DNA of 34,471 bases, taken from assembly GCA_002315655.1 (NCBI GenBank), contig DCHO01000081.1, forward strand, positions 1-34,471, given 5' to 3'. This document shows, piece after piece, positions 1-7,928 of this stretch. The stretch comes from Christensenella sp. UBA1750. Lineage in GTDB: Bacteria; Bacillota; Clostridia; Christensenellales; UBA1750. The notes under the pieces are model-generated. The model had not been told where the DNA came from, did no database searches, and worked only from the letters and a program-made list of their open reading frames with translations. Every line of letters begins with the position of its first letter. Position 1 is the stretch's first letter. The translations under genes were made by a program, and so were the position numbers.

Positions 1-42
1 TACCGCATCGCTCGCGAGGCGAACGGGTATAAACCTGAATAA
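1..42 (+). CDS. 3' end of an MKKLFTND-family membrane protein gene (cut by window edge)
   Basis: The first 42 bases read in frame 1 as YRIAREANGYKPE followed by a TAA stop. This matches the last residues of the next two genes (YRTLREANGYKPE and YRIEREANGYKAE). It is therefore the tail of another member of the same tandem array, the short-tailed subtype. The stop is followed after a few bases by AAAGGAG and the next start codon at the same spacing as elsewhere in the array. Most of the gene lies upstream of the window, so the array is longer than what is visible. Confidence 0.85.
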   Translation, partial: YRIAREANGYKPE

Positions 43-62
43 AGATAAAGGAGATCAATAAA

Positions 63-650
63 ATGAAAAAGTTATTTACGAATGACAAGTTCTTCCTCGC
101 CATGACCCTCTGCGCCGTCCTTGGCGAGGCAATCTACGCAATCATCAGCCTGTGCATTATGCCTGAATTTTTGATGGCGAACATTCAGCTGCTGTTCCGC
201 GTCGCGCTCGTCATTGTGTTGTATCGGTCTTATCATAGACACAACAAGAACGTGATGAAGGGAATGATGGGGTGTCTGCTCACCGCGCAGGTGCTCACGG
301 GCTTCTCCTTTATGACGTTGCCCAAGCTCTTTACCGGGGATAGAGCTGTGTATTTCCTGTACTTGTTACTGTCTCTGGCAATGTTTGTCATCCACTTCAT
401 CATCAATTCCGATCACCATTCTTCTCCCACTGCCGTGCGCATCAATGAGGTTTGCGCTATCCTGCTGGTGCTGGTCAATACAATCGGCACCATCGGCGTG
501 ATCGTGCATGACAATAGTGCACTGACCGTCCTCAGCTACATTGTTGACACCATCGGTTTTGCGGGCATGGCCTCCGTGGTGGTTTGCGTGGAATCCCGTT
601 TGGATGCCTACCGCACCCTGCGTGAGGCGAACGGGTACAAACCTGAATAA
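63..650 (+). CDS. MKKLFTND-family multi-pass membrane protein, array copy 1
   Basis: This 195-residue protein has no function I recognise. It starts with MKKLFTNDKFFLA. About six hydrophobic segments follow (roughly residues 11-30, 35-53, 62-80, 90-110, 125-147 and 153-172), separated by short polar loops. Conserved loop motifs of the family are present: YHRHNKNVMKGMMG after segment 2, FIINSDHHSSP after segment 4, and VVCVESRLDAYR after segment 6. The tail is short and ends GYKPE. By the positive-inside rule both ends are probably cytosolic. The ribosome binding site AAGGAG lies 9 nt before ATG, a spacing repeated in the next two array copies. The gap to the next copy is only 20 nt, so the genes are presumably co-transcribed. 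A peptide-immunity or small-molecule membrane role is possible, but nothing in this gene shows it. Confidence 0.9.
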   Translation: MKKLFTNDKFFLAMTLCAVLGEAIYAIISLCIMPEFLMANIQLLFRVALVIVLYRSYHRHNKNVMKGMMGCLLTAQVLTGFSFMTLPKLFTGDRAVYFLYLLLSLAMFVIHFIINSDHHSSPTAVRINEVCAILLVLVNTIGTIGVIVHDNSALTVLSYIVDTIGFAGMASVVVCVESRLDAYRTLREANGYKPE

Positions 651-670
651 AGATAAAGGAGATCAAGACA

Positions 671-1258
671 ATGAAAAAGCTCTTTACGAATGACAAATTC
701 TTCTCTGCCATGGTCATTTTCGCCGTCCTCGGCAATCTCATTTTCTTCATCACGGCGTATATCCGACTGGGCGGCACTTCCTTCGTCACCCGGCTTCCCA
801 TGCTGATTTCAGCCTTGTGTGTGCTGTTCATTTATTCCTCCTACAAGAAACACTCGAAAAACGTCACAAAAGGTCTCATGGGCGCCATGCTCATGGGCCA
901 GCTCCTGTTTGCCATTTCCAGCCTCTCCGCAATGTCGGTTCCGGGGACAACCGTTGTGGTTCCCGTGTATGTGGTTCTTTCCGCCGCGCTGTTTATCAAT
1001 CATTTCATCATCAACTCCGACCACCATTCCAGTCCCGGTATGATTCGGATGAATCAGGTGATTGTGTGTCTTTTGACGCTGGATGCTGTTGTGTGGGATG
1101 TTCTATGGCTCATTCCCTGCCACAGCGCACTGAGCATCGTCTGTGATGTGGCGTGCTTCTTCGGTCTGATCGGAATCAGTGCTTCCGTGGTTTGCGTGGA
1201 ATCCCGTTTAGACGCCTACCGCATCGAACGCGAAGCGAACGGCTACAAGGCCGAATAA
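671..1258 (+). CDS. MKKLFTND-family multi-pass membrane protein, array copy 2
   Basis: A second 195-residue paralogue with the same plan: MKKLFTNDKFF start, about six membrane segments, SYKKHSKNVTKGLMGA after segment 2, FIINSDHHSSP after segment 4, VVCVESRLDAYR after the last segment, and the short tail ending GYKAE. The membrane segments differ strongly from copy 1 while the two ends and the loop motifs are nearly unchanged, also at DNA level. This points to diversification inside a fixed frame, perhaps with gene conversion of the ends. AAGGAG lies 9 nt before ATG. The gap to copy 3 is 21 nt. The function is unknown. Confidence 0.9.
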   Translation: MKKLFTNDKFFSAMVIFAVLGNLIFFITAYIRLGGTSFVTRLPMLISALCVLFIYSSYKKHSKNVTKGLMGAMLMGQLLFAISSLSAMSVPGTTVVVPVYVVLSAALFINHFIINSDHHSSPGMIRMNQVIVCLLTLDAVVWDVLWLIPCHSALSIVCDVACFFGLIGISASVVCVESRLDAYRIEREANGYKAE

Positions 1259-1279
1259 GAATTAAAGGAGAAAATCAAT

Positions 1280-1909
1280 ATGAAAAAAATCTTCACGAAT
1301 GACAAGTTCTTCCTCGCCGCCGTCCTGTTTGCCGTGCTCGGCAACGGTATTTACGCGATCCTTGCCCTGTGCGCAACGGAGTTTGCCTTGTCTTCTCCGA
1401 TTATCGGGCAGCTCATCCGTGTGCTGTGCGCCATTTTCCTTTACTCTTCCTACAAAAAACATTCCAAGAATGTGATGAAGGGGCTCATGGGTGCCATGCT
1501 CATGGCACAGCTCATTTTATCTATCGACTATCTTTCCCAAAAGACCCTGCCCATTGATGGGGTTTGTATGCCTGTCGTTGTGGTGCTTTCTGCCCTGCTG
1601 TTCATCAACCACTTCATCATCAACTCCGACCACCATTCTTCTCCCGCAATGGTTCGCCTGAATCAGATCATCGCGGTGCTGCTTATCGTCAATGAGATCG
1701 TATGGTCGGGCACATGGGTCGCGGTCTCGTTCTCTCCGCTGTACTTAATCGCGGCGATTATGGGCATTCTCGGCTTTATCGGGTTCGTGGGTGCTGTCGT
1801 CTGCGTGGAATCCCGGCTGGATGCCTATCGTTTAGAACGCGAAAATGCGGGCTGGACGGAGGAGAAGGGCTACCCCGAGAACTACGTTCACGAATATGAA
1901 AAGAAATAA
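1280..1909 (+). CDS. MKKLFTND-family multi-pass membrane protein, array copy 3 (long tail)
   Basis: A 209-residue paralogue. It keeps MKKIFTNDKFFLA, SYKKHSKNVMKGLMGA, FIINSDHHSSP and VVCVESRLDAYRLERE. It ends in the longer family tail GWTEEKGYPENYVHEYEKK in place of GYKPE, so the array holds at least two tail subtypes. The tail is polar and charged and should lie in the cytosol. AAGGAG lies 9 nt before ATG. The next gene starts only 12 nt after the stop. The function is unknown. Confidence 0.9.
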   Translation: MKKIFTNDKFFLAAVLFAVLGNGIYAILALCATEFALSSPIIGQLIRVLCAIFLYSSYKKHSKNVMKGLMGAMLMAQLILSIDYLSQKTLPIDGVCMPVVVVLSALLFINHFIINSDHHSSPAMVRLNQIIAVLLIVNEIVWSGTWVAVSFSPLYLIAAIMGILGFIGFVGAVVCVESRLDAYRLERENAGWTEEKGYPENYVHEYEKK

Positions 1910-1921
1910 GGAGGAAACAAC

Positions 1922-2560
1922 ATGAAGAAGTTATTTACAAATGACAAATTCTTTTTGGCAATGGTAATCCTTACTGTGCTCGGAAAAGCTGTGAATGCGC
2001 TGTACTTCCTCTGCCCGATGTCTACATCAATTCCGTATGCTGTGAATTTCGCATTCTTCGCGGCTTGTGAAATCACTTTGTATAGCTCCTATACAAGGCA
2101 CAGCAAAAACGTCATGAAAGGCATGATGGGCGCAATGCTCACAGCTCAGGTTCTGTGTGCCACCACGCTGCTCAGTGAGGCCATTGATGCAAGCATCAAT
2201 CTTGTGATTCCCGTTGTGATTTTTGTGGTCTCCGTGCTGCTTTTCACCAATCACTTTGTCATCAATTCTGACCGCAAGGCTTCTGCAAAGAGAGTGAAAT
2301 TCAACCAGATTCTGCTGGTTTTGCTTGCCATCGGTTTGATCGCTTATGACATTTACTCCATAGCCATGAAAGGCTCTGCCATCAGCGGTGCTCTGGTTGC
2401 TCTGATTTTGCTGGATGTGGTTGGCAGCATCGGTATGACTGCTTCCGTTGTCTGCGTGGAATCCCGACTGGATGCCTATCGTTTAGACCGCGAAAATGCG
2501 GGCTGGACGGAAGAGAAGGGCTACCCCGAGAACTACGTTCACGAATATGAAAAGAAATAG
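1922..2560 (+). CDS. MKKLFTND-family multi-pass membrane protein, array copy 4 (long tail)
   Basis: A 212-residue paralogue with MKKLFTNDKFFLA at the start, SYTRHSKNVMKGMMGA after segment 2 and a diverged form of the fourth-loop motif (FVINSDRKASA, where the other copies have FIINSDHHSSP). It ends with the same GWTEEKGYPENYVHEYEKK tail as copy 3. The last 60 or so bases of copies 3 and 4 are almost identical, which suggests recent duplication or gene conversion of that end. A GGAGG ribosome binding site precedes ATG. The stop is 12 nt from the next start. The loss of the HH pair in the loop argues against those histidines being essential in every copy. Confidence 0.9.
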   Translation: MKKLFTNDKFFLAMVILTVLGKAVNALYFLCPMSTSIPYAVNFAFFAACEITLYSSYTRHSKNVMKGMMGAMLTAQVLCATTLLSEAIDASINLVIPVVIFVVSVLLFTNHFVINSDRKASAKRVKFNQILLVLLAIGLIAYDIYSIAMKGSAISGALVALILLDVVGSIGMTASVVCVESRLDAYRLDRENAGWTEEKGYPENYVHEYEKK

Positions 2561-2572
2561 GAGAATAAACCT

Positions 2573-3208
2573 ATGAAAAAGTTATTCACAAACGACCATT
2601 TTTTCCTTGCATCGGCGTTTATCGCGGCGATAGGCACACTGTTTTTTAATTTCGTGATGATTTTCCTCTACACCGGCACGACGCAGATTTTCTTTGTCAA
2701 CATGATCTGCGCCATCTGTGCGCTGCTGGTGTATTTCTCCTACGACGCCCACGCCAAGAACGTGATGAAGGGCATGATGGGCGCACTGCTCATGGCACTG
2801 CTGCTCAAAGCCATGATGATGATTTCCTACAACAGCATCCCTGCGGACACCACGTTCAGTTACATCACCCTCATCCTGTCCGCCGTGCTGTTCATCAACC
2901 ATTTCCTCATCAACGGCTCCCGCGACCCCAGCCCCGCTAACGTGAAGCTCAACCAAGTGACCTGTATTGCGCTGGCTGCGTGCCGCCTTGTCTGGGATCT
3001 TATGCAGCTGCCCTACTGCGCGAACCTGCTGGACAGCGTTTCCACCGTGGTGCTGGCGGTGTCCTGGCCGTTCCTGTATGCCGTGGTGGTGTGCGTGGAA
3101 AGCCGACTCGATGCCTACCGCACCGACCGCAGCGCCGCCGGATGGACGATTGATGCGGGCTACCCGGAGGAATATGACCGCACAAAGAACTACGAATCCA
3201 TCAAATAA
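2573..3208 (+). CDS. MKKLFTND-family multi-pass membrane protein, array copy 5 (last in array, divergent tail)
   Basis: A 211-residue paralogue and the last of the array. It starts MKKLFTNDHFFLA, keeps YDAHAKNVMKGMMGA and VVCVESRLDAYRTDR, but has changed the fourth-loop motif to FLINGSRDPSP and the tail to GWTIDAGYPEEYDRTKNYESIK. It is more GC-rich in its third codon positions than copy 4. A clear hairpin terminator follows 13 nt after the stop, so transcription of the array ends here. It is the most diverged complete copy in the array, and its function is unknown. Confidence 0.9.
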   Translation: MKKLFTNDHFFLASAFIAAIGTLFFNFVMIFLYTGTTQIFFVNMICAICALLVYFSYDAHAKNVMKGMMGALLMALLLKAMMMISYNSIPADTTFSYITLILSAVLFINHFLINGSRDPSPANVKLNQVTCIALAACRLVWDLMQLPYCANLLDSVSTVVLAVSWPFLYAVVVCVESRLDAYRTDRSAAGWTIDAGYPEEYDRTKNYESIK

Positions 3209-3221
3209 TGATGTATAAAGC

Positions 3222-3255
3222 AAAAGCCGGAGACCGTGATGGTTTCCGGCTTTTT
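3222..3255. terminator. Bidirectional intrinsic terminator between the array and the minus-strand larA operon
   Basis: A 14-bp stem (AAAAGCCGGAGACC pairing with GGTTTCCGGCTTTT, one G-U pair) with a 5-nt loop, flanked by A-run and T-run. It can end the plus-strand array and also the minus-strand PHP gene, whose stop lies 10 nt away. Confidence 0.9.
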
Positions 3256-3264
3256 GATGTGGTT

Positions 3265-5067
3265 TTATGCGTTTAATGCGGCTTTCAGCGCGGAGACGGA
3301 GGCTTCAATGGCCAGCCGCACGGGGGTGTCCGGGAAGCGGGGGTAATCCAGCTCCAGATTGTAGACCCCGGTATATTCCGCTTGCCGAAGATTGGTGAGG
3401 TACTCGGCAAGGGGAAGCTCGTTCGGCGGCAGAAAGGGCTGGTGCGTGCTGCCGTTGTAGGCGTGAATGTGCGTGTGGATGGCGCGGCGGCAGAAGGAAA
3501 CCGGCGGGCGCAGAGCATCTGCCGTGGCGCGGTCATCGGGATGGTTCTTCCGGGCGTTGGAGTAAAAGTGCCCGAAATCAAAACACGCGCCGAAAACAGG
3601 AGCATCGGGGAGGGCAGACAGCACCCCTTCCACGCCCTCGCAGGTGTTGCAGGGGTCATGCTCGCTCTTCTGTCGGTTCTCTTCCAAAGCGAGTGTGAAG
3701 TGCAGCGTGTCCGCTTCCTGCGCATAGAGGGCAAGTCTTTCCGCCGTCTGCCGCGCCGCCCGGGGCAGATTTTCCGCCGCATCCGCAAGCAGGGCGTGAA
3801 AGGTCAGCGTCACTGCGCCCTGATGGGACGGGGCTTCCCGCAGCAGCGGCAGGAGGGAAGGATACACCGCAGAAAACGCGCCTTCCGCCTTGGGGAAAGC
3901 GGCGTGCACCGAAAGGGTCAGCCCGCTCTGCCAGATCGTGCGGGCAACGGTGAGGATTTCAGACGGGTCTGCGTCCCATTTCACCGGGCGCAGCTCAATC
4001 TGTTCAACCCCAAGTTCTTTTACAAATTGAAGAATTTCCTGCGGACTGCCTATTTCCCGCTGAATCCGCGCCTCGTTGGGCGTTGCGGCTTCCGGCAGCA
4101 GGCACTTTGGCGGCAGGGACAGGCCAATGCGTTCCATTCTGCGGCCTCCTTTCAGCAAAATCGGCTGGCTCCATGTTGTGTTGCGCCGCGCATCCTGCAA
4201 AACCGCCCGGACGGACGCGGCGTTCTCCGGCAGAACCCAGCTATGCTCGGTTAATGTGTCGGTGTCGGAAAAGGCGGGCTCGTAGCGGTTTCTGTCCACG
4301 TTCAGGCAGATGTGCGCACAGGGCGAGCAGCGCAAGTGCGCCACGCCGTCCTCCACATAGAAGTCGTAAAGGCGCGGGGCTTCCTCATCGGGTCTTGCGT
4401 AGGATGCGGTAAACGACCCGCATTTCAGAGCATTGAATATGCTTTCATAAGTAAGAGCCTCGGCTTTGACAGAGATATAGCCGCCCAAGAAATCCGGGAC
4501 GTGCATATGCGCATCATCCGAGCCGAAGGCGAAAACAGGGCGATTCTGCGCCCAGAGCTGTTCCAGATAGACCTCGCCGATGCCGGACTTCCACTCCTGC
4601 TCGCAGGAATAGTTGATGATCTCCACGCCAAGTAAACCCTTCAAAGCCAGCAGGTTTTCCATCTTCGTGTACGACCAGAAGGGGTGCGCGTAGATGGCTT
4701 CGTGCCCGGTGGAGCGCAGGAAGTCGATGATGGTCTGCGCGTCCTTGTTCTTCAAGCCCTCGGCGCGCTGCAGGTGGCGCATCTTCTCGCTGCCCGGTTT
4801 GGCAATGCCGACGATGTGGTCAACGCCTGTGTCGAAATCGTGGCGGCAGTCCACCTCCAAGCCCGGAATCATCAGGAAATCGGGGTCGTTCAGGTCTGTA
4901 TAAATGCCGCAGGTGTTGTGGTCGGTGACGGCGAGGAAGGAATAACCGTTCTGCTTATATAACCGTTTTAATTCTTCCGGCGTGTATTCGCCGTCGGAGA
5001 TGGTGGAGTGGGTGTGCAGGTTTCCACGGAACCAGTTTCCCTGTTCGATGAGTGTACTTTTCTTCAT
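3265..5067 (-). CDS. PHP-domain metal-dependent phosphoesterase fused to a sugar phosphate isomerase/epimerase-type TIM barrel
   Basis: This is a 600-residue, two-part protein. Residues 1 to about 310 are a PHP domain: HTHST with His18 and His20, VTDHN with Asp49 and His50, AHPFWS and FGSDDAH supply the expected metal ligands, followed by a beta-rich segment. From Met311 (MERIGLSLPP) to the end is an xylose-isomerase-like TIM barrel of 290 residues, the usual length of a free-standing sugar phosphate isomerase/epimerase. A full ribosome binding site lies exactly at the junction (4145-4152), so the second half may also be made alone, or the fusion may have arisen by loss of a stop. The gene follows the LarA gene by 4 nt and AAAGGGG precedes its ATG, so the two form an operon. 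PHP proteins hydrolyse phosphoesters; the substrate is not evident here. Both halves look intact. Confidence 0.85.
   Translation of the reverse strand: MKKSTLIEQGNWFRGNLHTHSTISDGEYTPEELKRLYKQNGYSFLAVTDHNTCGIYTDLNDPDFLMIPGLEVDCRHDFDTGVDHIVGIAKPGSEKMRHLQRAEGLKNKDAQTIIDFLRSTGHEAIYAHPFWSYTKMENLLALKGLLGVEIINYSCEQEWKSGIGEVYLEQLWAQNRPVFAFGSDDAHMHVPDFLGGYISVKAEALTYESIFNALKCGSFTASYARPDEEAPRLYDFYVEDGVAHLRCSPCAHICLNVDRNRYEPAFSDTDTLTEHSWVLPENAASVRAVLQDARRNTTWSQPILLKGGRRMERIGLSLPPKCLLPEAATPNEARIQREIGSPQEILQFVKELGVEQIELRPVKWDADPSEILTVARTIWQSGLTLSVHAAFPKAEGAFSAVYPSLLPLLREAPSHQGAVTLTFHALLADAAENLPRAARQTAERLALYAQEADTLHFTLALEENRQKSEHDPCNTCEGVEGVLSALPDAPVFGACFDFGHFYSNARKNHPDDRATADALRPPVSFCRRAIHTHIHAYNGSTHQPFLPPNELPLAEYLTNLRQAEYTGVYNLELDYPRFPDTPVRLAIEASVSALKAALNA
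4137..4152 (-). promoter_or_regulatory. Internal ribosome binding site and ATG at the PHP/TIM-barrel junction
   Basis: On the minus strand AAAGGAGG (4152-4145) is followed after 7 nt by an in-frame ATG at 4137, the first codon of the isomerase-like half. The bases encode Gly-Gly-Arg-Arg in the long frame. Strength and spacing equal those of the best true starts in the window, so independent translation of the 290-residue C-terminal half is plausible. Confidence 0.6.
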
Positions 5068-5071
5068 GTTT

Positions 5072-6322
5072 TTACCCCTTTATCATGACGGAAACGCCGT
5101 CGGGAATCACGGTGATCTCCCCGCCGCCCGCCATTTGTTTGGCTTCATTCAAACTGCCCGCCCATTCCATCTTCATGTCTTGAATGACGGGCTTCATGCT
5201 TTCGCCGGTAACGAAAATGATGCGGTGGTGCATTAAGATTCGCGCCAAGATCTGGCTCTGCCACTGGTCGGGCGCGGTGTCGGCCTGCGGTGTTGCGCAA
5301 AATTGCTCATAGAGCGCCTTCGGGCTTTCGCAGTCCCGAAGCTGTCGGTAGAAGCTCTCGCCGCCCACGCCGTCTTCCATCCCCGCACAGAGGATGAGGG
5401 TCGCATTTTCCTTTGCGCAGGCCTCCGCTGCGGTCAGGCCTTTTACGCACTGGTAGAGGTTCTGATCCAGCGGCGCGCCGCCGTTGGAGGTGATGACAAC
5501 ATCGCCCTTGACCGCCGGAACCTCGCAGAATTGCCGCAGGAACCGAACCCCTTCTGCGTGCGCGGCCTTGAAATTCCCCGCAAAGGCGGCCGCTACGCGC
5601 TTTTGAGGGTCAATGACCACGTTAACGATGAACCTAAGGTGCGCCATCTCCGCGGCGGCCTCCATGTCCTTATGGATGGGGTTGCCGTCTAAAATCCCCG
5701 TCCTTGCATTTTCGTTCGCAATGAACGCCCCGCAGTGGTTCCCCAGCACGGTCTTGCGGTCGCAGATGCCCGGCAGCACGCTCTTTCTGCCGCCGGAGAA
5801 GCCCGCGAAGAAGTGCGGCTCAATAAAGCCCTCGGAGACGAGTAGGTCAGTGTCCACCGCCAATTTGTTGAGGATCAGCGGTGCGCCGGAGGGCAGAATG
5901 CCGATGTTCACAAGGCTGTCCTTGTCATCGCAGTCGTGCACCACGATGTTCTCTTTGGAATAGATTTCCTCCCCGAGCTTGCTTTTCAGCTCGTCGCCTG
6001 TGGTGGCTCTGTGGCAGCCCGTGGCGACCAGCAAGGTTATGTTTATAAAAGGATTACCTGCCCGCAGCTCCGCAAGCATCGGCGGGAGAATGTCCTGCGA
6101 GGGCACAGGGCGCGTGTGGTCGGAGATTAAAATGACGCAGGATTTCGCCGTTTTCGCCAGCTCCCGCAGAGGCGGCGAGGCGATTGGGTTTTGAAGCGCA
6201 TTTTCCACAACGGCGCGTCCGTTTTCCACGGCGGGCAGCTCCTCAATGCGGGATGTGACCACGCGGCTTTTGTCGATTTCTATGGGAATCCTTTCCCTGC
6301 CGGAAGGAATATAGGTGAGCAT
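5072..6322 (-). CDS. larA: LarA-family nickel-pincer racemase (lactate racemase-like)
   Basis: This 416-residue protein belongs to the LarA (DUF2088) family, which racemises alpha-hydroxy acids with a nickel pincer nucleotide. The residues known from Lactobacillus plantarum LarA are all present at a constant offset of four: Arg71 in SDHTRP (Arg75), His104 in ATGCHR (His108), His170 in EPHF (His174), Lys180 in SGGRK (Lys184, the cofactor-binding lysine) and His196 in LGNH (His200). I chose the ATG at 6322 because GGAGG lies 9 nt upstream; the open frame reaches back to 6421 without support and runs over the promoter. LarB, LarC and LarE, which build the cofactor, are not in the window. Many LarA homologues act on substrates other than lactate, so the exact substrate is open. 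Confidence 0.85.
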   Translation of the reverse strand: MLTYIPSGRERIPIEIDKSRVVTSRIEELPAVENGRAVVENALQNPIASPPLRELAKTAKSCVILISDHTRPVPSQDILPPMLAELRAGNPFINITLLVATGCHRATTGDELKSKLGEEIYSKENIVVHDCDDKDSLVNIGILPSGAPLILNKLAVDTDLLVSEGFIEPHFFAGFSGGRKSVLPGICDRKTVLGNHCGAFIANENARTGILDGNPIHKDMEAAAEMAHLRFIVNVVIDPQKRVAAAFAGNFKAAHAEGVRFLRQFCEVPAVKGDVVITSNGGAPLDQNLYQCVKGLTAAEACAKENATLILCAGMEDGVGGESFYRQLRDCESPKALYEQFCATPQADTAPDQWQSQILARILMHHRIIFVTGESMKPVIQDMKMEWAGSLNEAKQMAGGGEITVIPDGVSVMIKG

Positions 6323-6361
6323 AAGGCGGCCTCCTTCGCAAAAAGGCGATAATTTATCTCC

Positions 6362-6390
6362 ATTATAACAAAAATGTTCCCTTTCTTCAA
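6362..6390 (-). promoter_or_regulatory. Promoter of the larA-PHP operon
   Basis: On the minus strand TTGAAG (6390-6385), a 17-nt spacer and TATAAT (6367-6362) lie about 40 nt before the chosen larA start. The match to the housekeeping consensus is strong. Confidence 0.8.
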
Positions 6391-6420
6391 GCCTTAACAC
6401 GGCAAACCCAGCCCTTTTCA

Positions 6421-6450
6421 TTGACAGAAAACCGTTTTCGGTGGTAAAAT
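6421..6450 (+). promoter_or_regulatory. glnA promoter with a dyad in the spacer
   Basis: TTGACA (6421-6426), an 18-nt spacer and TAAAAT (6445-6450). The spacer contains the dyad GAAAACCGTTTTC (6427-6439) touching the -35 box, a position suited to repressor binding. It does not fit the TGTnAn7TnACA box of Bacillus GlnR. Confidence 0.65.
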
Positions 6451-6489
6451 AACAAACATTCAGAGGCGTTGTGCCAAGGAGGAAGAACC

Positions 6490-7821
6490 ATGAGCAAATA
6501 TTCTACCGAAGACATTGTAAGACTGGTCAAAGAAAACAAAGTGCGCTTCATCCGCCTGCAATTTACCGACATTTTCGGCGCGATGAAGAGCGTGATGGTT
6601 TCCTCCGGGCAAATCGAGCGCATCCTCAAAAACGAGTGCCGCTTTGACGGCTCCTCCATCGAGGGCTTTACCCGCATCGAGGAGAGCGACATGGCGCTGC
6701 ATCCCGACCCGGACACCTTCTGCATTCTGCCGTGGAGCGACGAGGGACAGAAGGTGGCGCGGCTCATCTGCGACGTTTACACCGTGGACGGAACGCCCTA
6801 CAAGGGCTGCCCGAGAAACGTGCTTGCCCGCGCCCTTGCCCACGCAAAGGACATGGGCTATGAGTTCTACGTCGGCCCCGAGTTGGAATTTTTCCTCTTC
6901 CGCACCGACGAGAAGGGCAAGCCCACAACCGTGACCTTTGACGAGGGCAGCTATTTCGACATTTCTCCCGTTGACCCCGGCGACAAGGCCTGTCAGGATA
7001 TGTGCGTCTATTTGGAGGAAATGGGCTTCGAGATCGAGGCTTCCCATCACGAGGTCGCCGAAGGTCAGCACGAGATCGACTTCAAATACGGCCTTGCCAT
7101 GCGCACTGCCGATAACGTCATTACCTTCCGCGAGGTGGTCAAGACCGCCGCCCAGCGTCTGGGGCTGCACGCCACCTTCATGCCCAAGCCCATCTTCGGC
7201 ATAGCTGGCAGCGGTATGCACATCAATATGTCCCTCTCCCGGAACGGCTCCAACGCCTTTGCGGACGAGCACGATCAGTACGGCTTATCCGAGACCGCCT
7301 ATCACTTTATCGCGGGCGTGATGAAGTACGCGCCCTCCTTTGCCGCTGTCACAAACCCGCTGGTCAATTCCTACAAGCGTCTTGTTCCGGGCTTTGAAGC
7401 CCCGCTTTATATCGCGTGGTCGGCCTCCAACCGCTCCCCGCTCATCCGCATCCCCAAGGCTAAGGGCAAGTCCACCCGCTTAGAGCTACGCAACCCCGAT
7501 CCCACCGCGAACCCCTACTTGGTCTTTGCACTGGTGCTGGAAGCGGGTCTGCGCGGCATCACGGAAGGGCTTATGCCCCCGGCTCCCGTCAACAAGAACA
7601 TTTACCTCATGTCCCGCGAGGAGCGCAAAGCCCTGTCCATCCACTCCCTGCCCGCCGACCTCAACGCCGCGGTGGAGAAGATGGAGGATGAACCCATGGT
7701 CAAAGAGGTGCTGGGCACTCACATCTTTGAGAAATACTTAACCGCCAAGACCGAGGAATGGAAGGACTACCGCAAGCGCGTGTCCTCATGGGAGCTGGAA
7801 CAGTATCTCTCCAAATACTGA
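6490..7821 (+). CDS. glnA: Glutamine synthetase type I (short, GSI-alpha-like)
   Basis: This 443-residue enzyme makes glutamine from glutamate, ammonia and ATP in the cytosol. The family signatures are present in order: FTDIFG near the start, FDGSSIEGF, the ATP-site region with GSGMHINMSL, NPLVNSYKRLVPG, and RSPLIRIP. The length and the short C-terminus (SWELEQYLSKY) fit the GSI-alpha type of Firmicutes, which lacks the adenylylation region of the beta type and is normally controlled by feedback inhibition. I chose the ATG at 6490 because AAGGAGG ends 7 nt upstream; an earlier in-frame ATG at 6469 has no such site. It has its own promoter, divergent from larA. No glnR gene lies next to it, and I see no clear terminator after it. 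Confidence 0.95.
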   Translation: MSKYSTEDIVRLVKENKVRFIRLQFTDIFGAMKSVMVSSGQIERILKNECRFDGSSIEGFTRIEESDMALHPDPDTFCILPWSDEGQKVARLICDVYTVDGTPYKGCPRNVLARALAHAKDMGYEFYVGPELEFFLFRTDEKGKPTTVTFDEGSYFDISPVDPGDKACQDMCVYLEEMGFEIEASHHEVAEGQHEIDFKYGLAMRTADNVITFREVVKTAAQRLGLHATFMPKPIFGIAGSGMHINMSLSRNGSNAFADEHDQYGLSETAYHFIAGVMKYAPSFAAVTNPLVNSYKRLVPGFEAPLYIAWSASNRSPLIRIPKAKGKSTRLELRNPDPTANPYLVFALVLEAGLRGITEGLMPPAPVNKNIYLMSREERKALSIHSLPADLNAAVEKMEDEPMVKEVLGTHIFEKYLTAKTEEWKDYRKRVSSWELEQYLSKY

Positions 7822-7928
7822 TAAAAATGCGTTAAATTTCGGATTTTCGGTGTCCTTTCAGAATCGGGATTCGTATCTATCAGAAAAGAAACCTATGTAC
7901 GTTATGCGTTCATAGAAGGAGGCAAAGT

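Noticed and set aside
2582..3223. Long minus-strand open frame (213 codons) opposite array copy 5, and similar frames opposite other genes (22315-23472, 32937-34145, 6460-7272, 28377-29204)
   Set aside because: They mirror the codon pattern of real genes on the other strand, are His/Val/Gly-rich without recognisable domains, and lack ribosome binding sites.
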